DNA of 64,000 nucleotides, taken from the NCBI RefSeq assembly GCF_007859395.1, contig NZ_VOHD01000003.1:1223028-1287027 (forward strand), given 5' to 3'. The notes beneath the pieces were generated by a model, which was given only the letters and a program-made list of their open reading frames with translations, was not told the DNA's origin and ran no database searches. The translations under genes and the position numbers were made by a program. The stretch comes from Planomicrobium sp. CPCC 101110. GTDB taxonomy: Bacteria; Bacillota; Bacilli; Bacillales_A; Planococcaceae. Of this stretch, positions 47,350 through 55,746 are shown one piece after another. Position 1 is the first letter of the stretch. The number at the start of each line of letters is the position of its first letter.

Positions 47350-49233
47350 GTGAGTTCTAACGCTCAAAAAAGTGGCTTCGGTGCTACCATATGGGATTAC
47401 ATGACTTCTGTAGACCATAAAAAAATCGCTATCCTTTACCTCATGTCAGGTGGTCTGTTCTTCCTGATCGGGGGAATCGAAGCGATGATGATCCGAATCC
47501 AGTTGATGAAAGCCGGAAATGATTTCCTTAGTGCCGGAACATATAACGAAGTTTTGACCATGCACGGAACAACAATGATTTTCTTGGCGGCGATGCCGTT
47601 ATTATTAGGATTTATGAACGCCATTATGCCTTTGCAGATTGGCGCGCGCGACGTAGCTTTCCCGTTTTTGAACTCTCTTGGTTTCTGGCTCTTCTTCTTC
47701 GGAGGAGTATTCTTAAACCTTTCTTGGTTCTTGGGCGGAGCTCCAGATGCAGGGTGGACAAACTATGCTTCACTTGCGCTTGCTTCTGAAAGCCACGGTA
47801 TTGATTTTTACTCGCTTGGATTGACTATTTCTGGTTTCGGTACGTTGATTTCCGGGATTAACTTCCTTGTTACCATCATCAACATGCGCGCACCAGGGAT
47901 GACTTACATGAGAATGCCTCTATTCACATGGACAACATTTGTTGCTTCGGCATTGATCCTATTGGCTTTCCCGCCACTTACAATCGCTATCTTCTTTATG
48001 GTGTTTGACCGTCTTTTCGGTTCCCACTTCTTCGATGTAGCGGCTGGCGGAAACACGATTATCTGGGAGCATTTATTCTGGATTTTCGGTCACCCTGAAG
48101 TTTACATCTTGATCTTGCCGGCTTTCGGTATTTTCTCTGAGATTTTCGCGATTTTCTCTCGTAAGCGCCTGTTCGGTTATACGGCACTTGTGTTTGCGAC
48201 AATCCTGATCGGTTTCTACGGATTCATGGTTTGGGCTCACCACATGTTTACAGTCGGTCTTGGGCCTACTGCTAACGCGATTTTCGCATTAGCTACTATG
48301 ATTATCGCTGTACCGACCGGGGTAAAGATCTTCAACTGGTTATTGACCATCTGGGGAGGAAGTGTTTCCTTCGCTACTCCGATGCTTTATGCTGTCGGAT
48401 TTATCCCTTCGTTCGTAGCAGGCGGGGTAACAGGGGTTATGCAAGCAATGGCTCCTCTTGATTATCAATTGCACGATTCTTACTTTATCGTAGCGCATTT
48501 CCACTACGTAATCGTTGGTGGGGTAGTACTCGCAATTTTCGCGGCCACTCATCTTTACTGGCCGAAAATGTTCGGAACTATGCTTAGCGAAAAACTAGGT
48601 AAAGTGACTTTCTGGTTGTTCTTCATCGGATTCCACTTGACTTTCTTCATCCAGCATTTCCTTGGGCTTATGGGTATGCCTCGCCGCGTGTATACGTTCG
48701 GAGCTGACCAAGGCTGGGATTTGTTCAACGCCATCAGTTCGGCTGGGGCAATATTCATGGCATTAGGTGTCATCATTTTGCTTGTGAACGTCATTATGAC
48801 CACAGTTAAAAATGAGCGCGTAGGAAATGACCCATGGGGAGACGGACGTACTCTTGAATGGGCAATCCCGTCGCCGCCGCCATTCTATAACTTTGCACAA
48901 ACTCCTCTAGTGCGTGGACTTGATACGTACTGGATCGAGAAGATGGAAGGCAACAAGGAAGGCATGATTTACGCAGAACCGCTTGGCGATATCCACATGC
49001 CAAACAACTCGTTTATTCCAGTGGTTATGTCATTTGGTTTGTTCGTCGCTTCTTTCGGGGCGCTTTACCATCCGGATGATCTGCCTTGGACAGTTCCTGT
49101 AATTGTTCTAGGTTTGTTAATAACTTTCGGCTCGATGTTGCTTCGCTCATTGAAAGATGATCTAGGATTCCATGTTCATAAAGAAGATTTGATCAAGGAT
49201 CGAGAAGGGGTGAAAACCGATGGACATCAATAA
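47350..49233 (+). CDS. ctaD: Cytochrome caa3 oxidase subunit I
   Basis: A 627-residue heme-copper oxidase catalytic subunit, with 12 core helices plus extra helices at the C-terminus as usual in Bacillus caa3. Heme a ligand His is in TMHGTTMIF (about residue 78); CuB ligands are in WIFGHPEVYILILPAFG (His 252 area, cross-linked Tyr) and WAHHMF (about 301); heme a3 and a ligands in VAHFHYVIVGG (about 385). GTG 47350 has AAGGAGG 8 nt upstream. The stop overlaps ctaE by 14 nt, which implies coupling. It reduces oxygen and pumps protons. Confidence 0.96.
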   Translation: MSSNAQKSGFGATIWDYMTSVDHKKIAILYLMSGGLFFLIGGIEAMMIRIQLMKAGNDFLSAGTYNEVLTMHGTTMIFLAAMPLLLGFMNAIMPLQIGARDVAFPFLNSLGFWLFFFGGVFLNLSWFLGGAPDAGWTNYASLALASESHGIDFYSLGLTISGFGTLISGINFLVTIINMRAPGMTYMRMPLFTWTTFVASALILLAFPPLTIAIFFMVFDRLFGSHFFDVAAGGNTIIWEHLFWIFGHPEVYILILPAFGIFSEIFAIFSRKRLFGYTALVFATILIGFYGFMVWAHHMFTVGLGPTANAIFALATMIIAVPTGVKIFNWLLTIWGGSVSFATPMLYAVGFIPSFVAGGVTGVMQAMAPLDYQLHDSYFIVAHFHYVIVGGVVLAIFAATHLYWPKMFGTMLSEKLGKVTFWLFFIGFHLTFFIQHFLGLMGMPRRVYTFGADQGWDLFNAISSAGAIFMALGVIILLVNVIMTTVKNERVGNDPWGDGRTLEWAIPSPPPFYNFAQTPLVRGLDTYWIEKMEGNKEGMIYAEPLGDIHMPNNSFIPVVMSFGLFVASFGALYHPDDLPWTVPVIVLGLLITFGSMLLRSLKDDLGFHVHKEDLIKDREGVKTDGHQ

Positions 49234-49846
49234 AAAATATACCCCTCATTCGTGGCCGGATCATCCTGAAACTGCTACAATGGAAGGGAAAAATAAGTTT
49301 GTCGGTTTCTGGCTGCTTCTAGCTGCTGAATCGGTAACATTCGCTTCTTTGTTTGCAACTTATCTTGCATTGAAAGACAAAGGGCCAAGCGGCATGGAAT
49401 TTACAGCCGCTGGACTTTTCGAACTTCCTCTTGTGTTCGCGATGACGATGATTCTTTTAACTTCATCGCTGACAAGTGTGTATGCTATGTACCATATGAA
49501 AAACCATAACTTCAAATCAATGCAAGCATGGCTCGCTGTTACAGTTTTGCTTGGAGCCACTTTCCTTGGATTAGAGATTTACGAGTTTAACCATTACGTA
49601 CACTTAGGCTTCGGCTACACAAACAGTGCTTTCAGTTCAGCATTCTATACGCTTGTCGGAACACACGGGGCGCACGTATTGTTTGGTCTAGGCTGGTTTA
49701 TCGCTTTAATGGTCCGAAATGCGAAACGCGGATTGAACACTTACAATGCTCCAAAGTTTTTCCTGGTTTCGTTATACTGGCATTTTATTGACGTAGTATG
49801 GGTATTTATCTTTACTGTAGTCTATTTGATGGGAGTGATCGGATAA
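49220..49846 (+). CDS. ctaE: Cytochrome caa3 oxidase subunit III
   Basis: A 208-residue, five-helix subunit III of the heme-copper oxidase. The conserved parts FVGFWLLLAAESVTFASLF (Glu of helix I) and GTHGAHVLFGLGWF (His motif) are seen. GAAGGGGTG in the end of ctaD acts as ribosome site. It is shorter than mitochondrial subunit III, having lost the first two helices, as in other Bacilli. Confidence 0.95.
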   Translation: MDINKKYTPHSWPDHPETATMEGKNKFVGFWLLLAAESVTFASLFATYLALKDKGPSGMEFTAAGLFELPLVFAMTMILLTSSLTSVYAMYHMKNHNFKSMQAWLAVTVLLGATFLGLEIYEFNHYVHLGFGYTNSAFSSAFYTLVGTHGAHVLFGLGWFIALMVRNAKRGLNTYNAPKFFLVSLYWHFIDVVWVFIFTVVYLMGVIG

Positions 49847-49847
49847 T

Positions 49848-50180
49848 ATGGCACACGACGTTCACGAACACGTAAGAACAAAAGAAGAGTATGAATATGT
49901 CCGGCGCCAAAGAGCTCAAGAAATGCGCCACATGCTGACATCGTTTGCAATGATGATCTTTTTGACTTTGATCGCATTCACAGCGGTAGCAGCCGGCTTT
50001 TCTACATACTTGATCGTGCCGATCATTTTGTTGTTGGCAGCTATTCAAGTAGTGCTTCAGCTTTATCACTTCATGCACTTAAGCAATAAAGGTTCTGGCA
50101 CAATCGCATTCTTTATGTTTAGCGGAATGTTTGTTGCTTTTATTGTAATTCTTACTTTTGTAACCATCATTTGGTGGTAA
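49848..50180 (+). CDS. ctaF: Cytochrome caa3 oxidase subunit IV
   Basis: A 110-residue protein with three helices (about 24-45, 50-70, 83-105). It has the pattern LQLYHFMHL, typical of subunit IV (COX4_pro/CtaF), which helps assemble the CuB centre. GGAGTGAT in the ctaE end serves as ribosome site and it follows ctaE by one nt. It ends the first operon part; the terminator 50183-50216 and a separate promoter split it from ctaG. Confidence 0.93.
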   Translation: MAHDVHEHVRTKEEYEYVRRQRAQEMRHMLTSFAMMIFLTLIAFTAVAAGFSTYLIVPIILLLAAIQVVLQLYHFMHLSNKGSGTIAFFMFSGMFVAFIVILTFVTIIWW

Positions 50181-50182
50181 GC

Positions 50183-50220
50183 AAAAACCCTTCATCTTTC
50201 GAGGTGAAGGGTTTTTATTT
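50183..50220 (+). terminator. Terminator of ctaBCDEF
   Basis: 12-bp outer stem (50183-50194 with 50205-50216), AAAAACCCTTCA, plus three inner pairs and a T-rich tail. Confidence 0.88.
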
Positions 50221-50226
50221 TCTTTT

Positions 50227-50390
50227 GCGGAATAAGAGTTAAACAACGATTCCGCTTGTCTGTCAGCAAAATCGGCTCCTATGCCTTTCTTATGGAACCA
50301 GCAGTTTCCGGCCCTTGGGCCGTAAGCCGCTCCGGGAAACAGTCTTCCGTTTGGCGGTGTTGGTTGGCTGTTTCCGCTTTTCTAAGCAAT
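50227..50390. other. GC-rich structured intergenic stretch before ctaG
   Basis: No ORF with a ribosome site. It holds several stem-loops: GCGGAAT/ATTCCGC (50227-50233 with 50249-50255), GTTTCC/GGGAAAC-type arms (50304-50309 with 50335-50340) around the nested CGGCC/GGCCG (50309-50313 with 50318-50322), and recurring TTCCG motifs. This may be a small RNA, a regulatory leader remnant or repeat debris. Confidence 0.4.
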
Positions 50391-50406
50391 TGTCATAGTT
50401 CGTTCA

Positions 50407-50435
50407 TTGATATAGCAAGGTTGCGACTATATAAT
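50407..50435 (+). promoter_or_regulatory. Sigma-A promoter of ctaG-ctaM
   Basis: TTGATA (50407-50412), 17-nt spacer, TATAAT (50430-50435), 33 nt before the ctaG start. Confidence 0.78.
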
Positions 50436-50467
50436 GAGGATACCTAAGAAAAAGGAGGCACGTTAGC

Positions 50468-51391
50468 ATGCCAATCAGCATCTTCGGGTTCCAGGCATTG
50501 TGGAGTCCGGTATATTTGGGAGTTCTCGTTCTAATTACGATGTTATATTTTTTAGTATTAGTAAAATGGAGAAGCAAGTTCGAAAAAAGTGAACCCTTAA
50601 AAGTGAAGGAGGCTGGCTTGTTTGTGTCGGGCATGGTTTTGTTGTATGCGGTCAAAGGTGCTCCGACTGATTTGCTTGGCCATATTCTTTTCAGTTTCCA
50701 TATGGCTCAAATGGCAATTCTGCTATTGCTTATCCCGCCGCTCTTTATAATGGGAATTCCTGCATGGGCATGGAGAGCGTTTATTGAATTGCCGGTGATC
50801 AAGCCGATTTTCAATTTTTTCAGCAAACCAATGATGGCGATTATTCTATTTTCCATGGTATTTTCCTTTTACCATATTCCCTTGATTTTTGATTTTGTGA
50901 AACAGGGAGCGCTCATCCATGGAATCGTTAACGTCATTTTGTTCACTTCCGCGATGTTTTACTGGTGGCCAATTGTTAATACCTTGGAAGGGACACATAA
51001 GTTCCATGGATTGAAAAAGCTGGGCTATCTTTTTGGTTTAAGTGTCACTTTAACACCTGCATGTGCGTTGATCATTTTTGGCGGCAATCCTTTTTATGCT
51101 ACTTATACTGACGGCGAAGCATGGCTGCAGGCTATGGCATTATGTGTGCCGACAGGGACGCTATCGCAATTGGGATTATCCGGTCCAGAAATGTTTTCAA
51201 GCATGACGCCACTTGAAGATCAGCGGACTGGCGGGATTGTTATGAAAGTATTGCAGGAACTTGTATTCACTGTATTTCTATGGCTTGTTTTCTATGAATG
51301 GCTGCGCAACGAGAACGATAATGCAGATGAAATTACTGCAAAGGCTTTGCGTGACCGTGAAGCGATGGCTTATCACAGACATAACGCTTAA
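50468..51391 (+). CDS. ctaG: Cytochrome oxidase assembly factor CtaG (caa3 type)
   Basis: A 307-residue, seven-helix membrane protein of the caa3_CtaG family, needed for active caa3 oxidase, probably in copper delivery to the CuB site. Features: HILFSFHMAQMAILLLLIPPL (here His-rich helix, about residues 72-92, quoted as HILFSFHMAQ), MFYWWP and FGGNPFYATY. It is not homologous to the eukaryote/alphaproteobacterial CtaG/Cox11. AAAGGAGGCAC precedes ATG. It has its own promoter and is followed by ctaM after 24 nt. Confidence 0.92.
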   Translation: MPISIFGFQALWSPVYLGVLVLITMLYFLVLVKWRSKFEKSEPLKVKEAGLFVSGMVLLYAVKGAPTDLLGHILFSFHMAQMAILLLLIPPLFIMGIPAWAWRAFIELPVIKPIFNFFSKPMMAIILFSMVFSFYHIPLIFDFVKQGALIHGIVNVILFTSAMFYWWPIVNTLEGTHKFHGLKKLGYLFGLSVTLTPACALIIFGGNPFYATYTDGEAWLQAMALCVPTGTLSQLGLSGPEMFSSMTPLEDQRTGGIVMKVLQELVFTVFLWLVFYEWLRNENDNADEITAKALRDREAMAYHRHNA

Positions 51392-51415
51392 TGAATTTAA
51401 AGGGGATTTAATGAG

Positions 51416-51877
51416 ATGAATTTGCCGCTATTACCAACAATCAGTACGTTTTTTATCGTTTTAAGCGCTATATTTGTAGCAATTGGATGGAACTTGATCC
51501 GCCGCCGCAAAATAGAGGCACATAAGAAGGCCATGCTGGCAGCCGGGGTTTCCGCATTGATCTTTTTCATTATTTATGCGTCCCGGACGGTATTTGTCGG
51601 AAATACCGCATTCGGAGGGCCTGACAATATCAAAATTTTCTATACGGTATTTTTGATTTTCCATATCATCCTTGCGACTGTAGGGGGGATTTTGGGAGGC
51701 TATAATATCTGGCTTGGACTGAAAAATCAGATGGCCAGACACCGCAAACTGGGGCCGCCTGCCAGCGTCATATGGTTTTTCACCGCAATTACCGGTGTAA
51801 TGGTTTACTTGCTTCTTTATGTAATTTATGAAGGCGGCCATACAACATCCGTTTTCAAAGCGATATTAGGCAATTGA
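51416..51877 (+). CDS. ctaM: DUF420 protein, heme-copper oxidase factor CtaM (YozB-like)
   Basis: A 153-residue, four-helix membrane protein of the DUF420 family. The S. aureus member CtaM is required for heme A-containing oxidase activity; the B. subtilis member is YozB. Conserved His and Arg residues occur in EAHKKAML (about residues 35-42) and ARHRKLGPP (about 106-114). Here it is directly after ctaG, supporting a role in caa3 assembly. AAAGGGG lies upstream of ATG 51416. A hairpin overlaps the stop. Confidence 0.85.
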   Translation: MNLPLLPTISTFFIVLSAIFVAIGWNLIRRRKIEAHKKAMLAAGVSALIFFIIYASRTVFVGNTAFGGPDNIKIFYTVFLIFHIILATVGGILGGYNIWLGLKNQMARHRKLGPPASVIWFFTAITGVMVYLLLYVIYEGGHTTSVFKAILGN

Positions 51878-51905
51878 AAAAGAGAACCTCTATGGTTCTC
51901 TTTTG
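51877..51905 (+). terminator. Terminator of ctaG-ctaM
   Basis: 11-bp stem AAAAGAGAACC/GGTTCTCTTTT (51878-51888 with 51894-51904), 5-nt loop, T-rich continuation. Confidence 0.83.
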
Positions 51906-51917
51906 GTTTATAGAAAT

Positions 51918-51955
51918 AAAAAAACTGCAGTTCATAATTGAACTGCAGTTTTTTT
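51918..51955. terminator. Second hairpin, terminator for the convergent ylbA
   Basis: Perfect 17-bp stem AAAAAACTGCAGTTCA/TGAACTGCAGTTTTTT with TAAT loop; T run in both directions. Two terminators stand back to back here. Confidence 0.85.
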
Positions 51956-52319
51956 ATGCCTTTACTTCAAAAGCTTGCACTTCTGATTTGATTGTTTTCA
52001 AAATTTCAGCGCAAGTTTTAACTAAGTGTTCCGGGAAATGTTCATCTTCTCCATACTCTACGCCATGCGGGTAGTAGTATTTGCCAAGAACAGGCTTCAT
52101 GACATGAAGGATGGCATCGTTTGAATCGATATCGCCTTCTACGGCATATGCAAATACGCGCAAAAAGTAAGTGCCTTCGCGAATAATGAATTTACGGTCG
52201 TATGTAACCCGTTCGTAATCCCATTGACCTTCCTTAGTCAAACCGTGCTTGCTCATGATGTGATCGAGTAATGTAAAGTCTACACGAATGTTTTCGAGTC
52301 CTGTATTTTCAAAATACAT
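51954..52319 (-). CDS. ylbA: YugN-like family protein (YlbA)
   Basis: A 121-residue soluble protein of the YugN-like family, function unknown. Features: GQWDYERVTYDRKFIIREG and KYYYPHGVEYGEDEHFP. B. subtilis has the related YlbA at the same place between ctaG and ylbC. AGGAGGAG precedes ATG 52319. The 140 bp up to ylbC contain the promoter of that gene. Confidence 0.78.
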   Translation of the reverse strand: MYFENTGLENIRVDFTLLDHIMSKHGLTKEGQWDYERVTYDRKFIIREGTYFLRVFAYAVEGDIDSNDAILHVMKPVLGKYYYPHGVEYGEDEHFPEHLVKTCAEILKTIKSEVQAFEVKA

Positions 52320-52399
52320 CGGATCTCCTCCTCTATATCATAACTGGCTAAATGCTCCTTTAATAATAGAGCAATTTTACGGTTGTTGCAATGGCAAGA

Positions 52400-52429
52400 T
52401 TGTGTCAGAATGCATACGGCTGTTATAAT
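52400..52429 (+). promoter_or_regulatory. Probable promoter of ylbC
   Basis: TTGTGT (52400-52405), 18-nt spacer, TATAAT (52424-52429), 32 nt before the TTG start. Confidence 0.6.
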
Positions 52430-52461
52430 TATATAATGACACCAATTAAGGAGCTGATCGA

Positions 52462-53526
52462 TTGAAAGACTTGCTGCGCATAATGATTTTTCTATCGATT
52501 ATTCTTTTGGTCTTTTTCTATTTTGACTCACCGATCAGTGAAAACGAAACTCTGGAGGCCCCAGAAACTGTAGATCCTTTGCCCGCTCAGGATCTTATAG
52601 AGAAATCCCTTGATGTGGAGCGCCCAGCTGAAGGGATTTCTACTTATATAGGAAAACCGGCAAAAATTTGGATTGCCGATTACGGACAACCGGACCGGAT
52701 AGAACCTTCGGCCTTTGGCTACGAATGGTGGGTTTACAATAGTTCTTATTCCCGATACGTTATGGCGGGTGTGAAAAAAGGCGAAATTATCCAAGTTTAT
52801 ACTGCCGGCACAGCAACAGACGCTTCGCCTTTCCAAATCGGCCAGTCACTGGATCAGATATACCGATTTACTATTATAGAAAATGAAGTGACGGTAAAGT
52901 ACGGATCCAGTATTTACACCTTCAGTTTACGGGCAGAAGACATAAACAAACAATTGCTCGTTAGTTTTGATGGGGTTTATGCCCAGTTATATTTGGATGA
53001 AGAGACTAAAACTCTGCAGGCCGTCAGATTTACGGATGCGGAGACTTTAATAAGGCATCGTCCATACGATTTGATGTATTCTGGGGACCTATTGCCTGAG
53101 GTAAACCCTTCATCGAGTTTGCAAAAGTCTATTGACGAGGCGAATGCCAAGCAAGTTATCGATTTGACAAATGTATACCGGCTCCATAAACAAAGGAAGC
53201 CATTGGTGGAAAACCGGGCTGCTACTATGATTGCAAAGACGCATAGCCAAGCGATTGCAAAACAGCAGTTTTCCTCTGAAGAGATTGAACTGCCCAATTT
53301 GGAAAAGCGGCTGACCGATGCCCAGGTTGTTTATAAGGAAGCAGGGGAAAACACTGCAACCCAGTATTTTGACGCGGCAGAGACCGTTCATGGCTGGAGC
53401 AATTCTTCTGATCACAGAGACACACTATTGTCTGATCGCTTCAATCAAACCGGCGTCGGTGTTTTCGGTAAATTTTATACCCAGATCTTCCTCCATCAAG
53501 AGCCGACAGACGCAAAAAGCCAGTAA
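52462..53526 (+). CDS. ylbC: CAP-domain secreted/anchored protein YlbC
   Basis: A 354-residue protein with an N-terminal signal anchor (IMIFLSIILLVFFYF, about residues 7-21), a CAP-associated N-terminal domain (about 60-200) and a CAP/SCP domain (about 225-350; LTNVYRLHKQRKPL, AKTHSQAIAKQ, HRDTLLSDRFNQTGVG). The TTG 52462 has AAGGAG 9 nt upstream. B. subtilis YlbC has the same layout and location. The function of bacterial CAP proteins is not settled. The 3' end touches a decayed thioesterase gene on the other strand. Confidence 0.83.
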   Translation: MKDLLRIMIFLSIILLVFFYFDSPISENETLEAPETVDPLPAQDLIEKSLDVERPAEGISTYIGKPAKIWIADYGQPDRIEPSAFGYEWWVYNSSYSRYVMAGVKKGEIIQVYTAGTATDASPFQIGQSLDQIYRFTIIENEVTVKYGSSIYTFSLRAEDINKQLLVSFDGVYAQLYLDEETKTLQAVRFTDAETLIRHRPYDLMYSGDLLPEVNPSSSLQKSIDEANAKQVIDLTNVYRLHKQRKPLVENRAATMIAKTHSQAIAKQQFSSEEIELPNLEKRLTDAQVVYKEAGENTATQYFDAAETVHGWSNSSDHRDTLLSDRFNQTGVGVFGKFYTQIFLHQEPTDAKSQ

Positions 53527-53529
53527 CTT

Positions 53530-53956
53530 GCATCTTAACTTGGTTTAGGTATGATAAAAAAGAACCGGCTGCAGTCGCCACAGGTCTACCGTCCTGTTGT
53601 ACAATGTTGCCTTCTATTGCCATCGTATGCCTGCCTTGGCGTATGATTCGGGCTTCTGCAAGGATTGTTGGTTCATCCGCCACAGCCATATAGTGGATGT
53701 TCAAGTTAGTGGGGACCGCACCAAAACCGACAGGGCATAGGCTGTTCGCTAAGGTGCCCAGAGCGCTATTCGGAATGGTGAGAGTGCTGGCATCTCCTGA
53801 AGTTACACGCTCCATGCCAAGGCCGGCACTTTAATAAGTAGTAAATTCGCCTTGTTGTTTCTTTCCGAAGTTAGCGATAAAATCAGATAAAACAGTTAAA
53901 TCTTATTCAGAGCCATTGCTAAGGATATGCTGAAATTTTTCAGCTAGTAGTTTCAT
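53530..53956 (-). pseudogene. Decayed PaaI-type (hotdog) thioesterase
   Basis: From ATG 53956 (AAAGGAT upstream) one frame reads MKLLAEKFQHILSNGSE, TAA, DLTVLSDFIANFGKKQQGE..., TAA, then GLGMERVTSGDASTLTIPNS and on to GAVPTNLNIHYMAVAD and GRPVATAAGSFLSY. That is the typical succession of a PaaI-family acyl-CoA thioesterase, but with two in-frame stops. In addition the piece between LTIPNS and ALGTLANSLCP is missing about 20-25 residues, including the expected HGG active-site motif. The end runs without a stop into the ylbC antisense strand. So it is an inactivated gene; a translatable remnant starts at 53815. Confidence 0.8.
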
Positions 53957-54032
53957 AGGGTGAATCCTTTCTATATGGTATTAAAATGAATAATTTTCTG
54001 CTAAGATGGATATCGTAGAGGAGGAAAACGAT

Positions 54033-54479
54033 ATGTTTATGACCTATGAATGGTCCCTAATTACTGACTCTGCTGATGAGCTGAGTGAAATGATCATCCA
54101 ATCGGAGCAAGCTAAGCAGTACCAAGAAGCTTATAGCACCGTTTACAATAATAAGGACCTCGCAAATCAAATCCATGATTTTGCAAGGCTGAAAGAGCGG
54201 TACGAAGAAGTCCAGCGGTTCGGGAAATACCATCCGGACTATCAAAAAGTGATGAAGCAAATCCGCATCGATAAACGGAAACTGGATTTGAATGAACACA
54301 TAGCAGCGCTGCGCCTTGCTGAAAATGAATTGCAGGATTTGATCGACCAAGTGAGCTTCATCATTGGCCGATCCGTTTCTGAAGCTGTCAAGATTCCGTC
54401 CAGCAATCCGTTTTTTGCATCAGATTCTTCTTGCGGAGGCAGCTGCGGGACAGGTGGCGGCTGCTCTTGCTCGGCATAA
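54033..54479 (+). CDS. ricF: RicF (YlbF), subunit of the RicAFT RNA-maturation complex
   Basis: A 148-residue helical protein. It has RFGKYHPDYQKVMKQIR, LDLNEHIAALRLAENELQ and a C-terminal Cys cluster CGGSCGTGGGCSC. In B. subtilis YlbF (RicF) forms a complex with RicA (YmcA) and RicT (YaaT) that binds [4Fe-4S] clusters and directs RNase Y processing, including biofilm and competence effects; the Cys-rich tail provides cluster ligands. GAGGAGG at 54018-54024 is 8 nt before ATG 54033. The gene is alone; ylbD and ylbE of B. subtilis are absent here. Confidence 0.92.
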   Translation: MFMTYEWSLITDSADELSEMIIQSEQAKQYQEAYSTVYNNKDLANQIHDFARLKERYEEVQRFGKYHPDYQKVMKQIRIDKRKLDLNEHIAALRLAENELQDLIDQVSFIIGRSVSEAVKIPSSNPFFASDSSCGGSCGTGGGCSCSA

Positions 54480-54536
54480 GAAAAGTGCAGGCATCCATAG
54501 AGCCACGACGAGCGCGGCAAACCTAGTTTCAGATAT

Positions 54537-54573
54537 AAAAAAATGTGCAAGGATTTCCTTGCACATTTTTTAT
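54537..54573. terminator. Bidirectional terminator ricF/GDPD gene
   Basis: Stem AAATGTGCAAGG/CCTTGCACATTT (about 54539-54552 with 54557-54570) with A and T flanks. Confidence 0.85.
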
Positions 54574-55481
54574 TTGTCTTCAGTTTTATCGATAGCGGCG
54601 ACAGCCAGGTCCGGCCGGTCGGTGACGATGCCTTTCGCCCCAGCCGCGATTAATGCTTTCATTTGTTCAGGTTCGTTCACCGTCCAATAATGGACCGGCA
54701 CGTTCAGATTGCCAAGGAACGAAATGAAGCGGGGCGAATCCAGGCGGAATACGGAATGCCTGACGGGAATTTGAAAAACATCGGCGCGAGGTTTGTACAA
54801 ATGGCCTAGCTGGCTGTTAAAAGCGGCAAACGCTTTTTTCACTTCATTTTCGCCAGCCCCGATCGCTACACGATTTTGCGCATATAAATTGAAGCGATCG
54901 ATTTGTTCGTCATAAAAACTTGTAACAACTACACGGTCTTCAACGCCCAACGCTTCAATCAACCGCCAAAGTTTAGAAGGAATAAGGCTTCCTTCATATG
55001 TCTCCGGAGAATCTTTTATATCAATATTGACATACATTTCGGGAAACGCTTCAAGAAGCTCCTTCAACAACACCACTCTTTCTCCCATACCGCGGAAAGA
55101 GCGTTCTCCTTTAGCGTCGGCAAAATGGTAGCCAAGATCAAATGTCCGTAGCTTGCTGAGCGACATATCGGCTACTCGGCCAGCGCCGTCAGTAGTCCGG
55201 TCGATATATTCATCGTGGAACACGAGGATTTCTTCGTCGCTTGTCAATCGAATATCGATTTCAAAACCTTGCACACCCAACTCTGCGGATTTAGAGAAGG
55301 CGGCCATCGAATTCTCGGGAGCGATCGCCAGTCCGCCGCGATGCGCCAGGATGAGTGGAGAGTCGTAGCTTAAAACCTTTTTTGCGGGCCGGATTTGCGG
55401 AGTAGAAAGGGCCTTGGAGCCTGCCCAAGCAGCTGCACTTACGGCCACCGCAGCAATCCCTAGTTTTGTTTTTTTGCCCAT
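54570..55481 (-). CDS. Glycerophosphodiester phosphodiesterase
   Basis: A 303-residue GDPD-family enzyme that splits glycerophosphodiesters into glycerol-3-phosphate and an alcohol. An N-terminal hydrophobic segment (about 7-25) may be a signal anchor, so the enzyme probably acts outside the membrane. Catalytic parts: AHRGGLAIAPENS (about 46-58), GFEIDIRLTSD (metal Glu/Asp), VFHDEYIDRTT (catalytic His), NIDIKD and WTVNEPEQM. AAGGAGGTACTC precedes ATG 55481. It could use lipid or teichoic-acid-derived substrates. B. subtilis has no GDPD gene at this position, so this is a local addition. Confidence 0.87.
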   Translation of the reverse strand: MGKKTKLGIAAVAVSAAAWAGSKALSTPQIRPAKKVLSYDSPLILAHRGGLAIAPENSMAAFSKSAELGVQGFEIDIRLTSDEEILVFHDEYIDRTTDGAGRVADMSLSKLRTFDLGYHFADAKGERSFRGMGERVVLLKELLEAFPEMYVNIDIKDSPETYEGSLIPSKLWRLIEALGVEDRVVVTSFYDEQIDRFNLYAQNRVAIGAGENEVKKAFAAFNSQLGHLYKPRADVFQIPVRHSVFRLDSPRFISFLGNLNVPVHYWTVNEPEQMKALIAAGAKGIVTDRPDLAVAAIDKTEDK

Positions 55482-55691
55482 GCTATAGAGTACCTCCTTG
55501 AATATAGAACTAAAGCCATTATAGCGAATTGTCTTCTGTTTTGTTAGCTTAAATTATTGAGATAAAGCAAGAGATTTTCCCCCTTGAAAAAATTGAAGGT
55601 GCATCCATAGCAAGGCCCAAGAAAGCGCAAATTACAAGCTGCACTAAAATTACTGGGAACAGGGTGCCGTGCTGGCTGCTGTTTTCCCAGG

Positions 55692-55721
55692 TTGCGGCAT
55701 TTTTCTCTCCTATGGTATTCT
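55692..55721 (+). promoter_or_regulatory. Possible promoter of ylbG
   Basis: TTGCGG (55692-55697), 18-nt spacer, TATTCT (55716-55721). Just upstream is an inverted repeat CTGGGAA/TTCCCAG (55653-55659 with 55684-55690). The 265 bp between the divergent genes have no ORF with support. Confidence 0.45.
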
Positions 55722-55746
55722 AGAAACTAAGAAAAGAGGGATAGAT

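Noticed and set aside
53441-53815. A 124-codon thioesterase-like gene
   Set aside because: It is only the downstream remnant of the pseudogene: no ribosome site at 53815, homology continues upstream past two stops, and the last part is antisense to ylbC.
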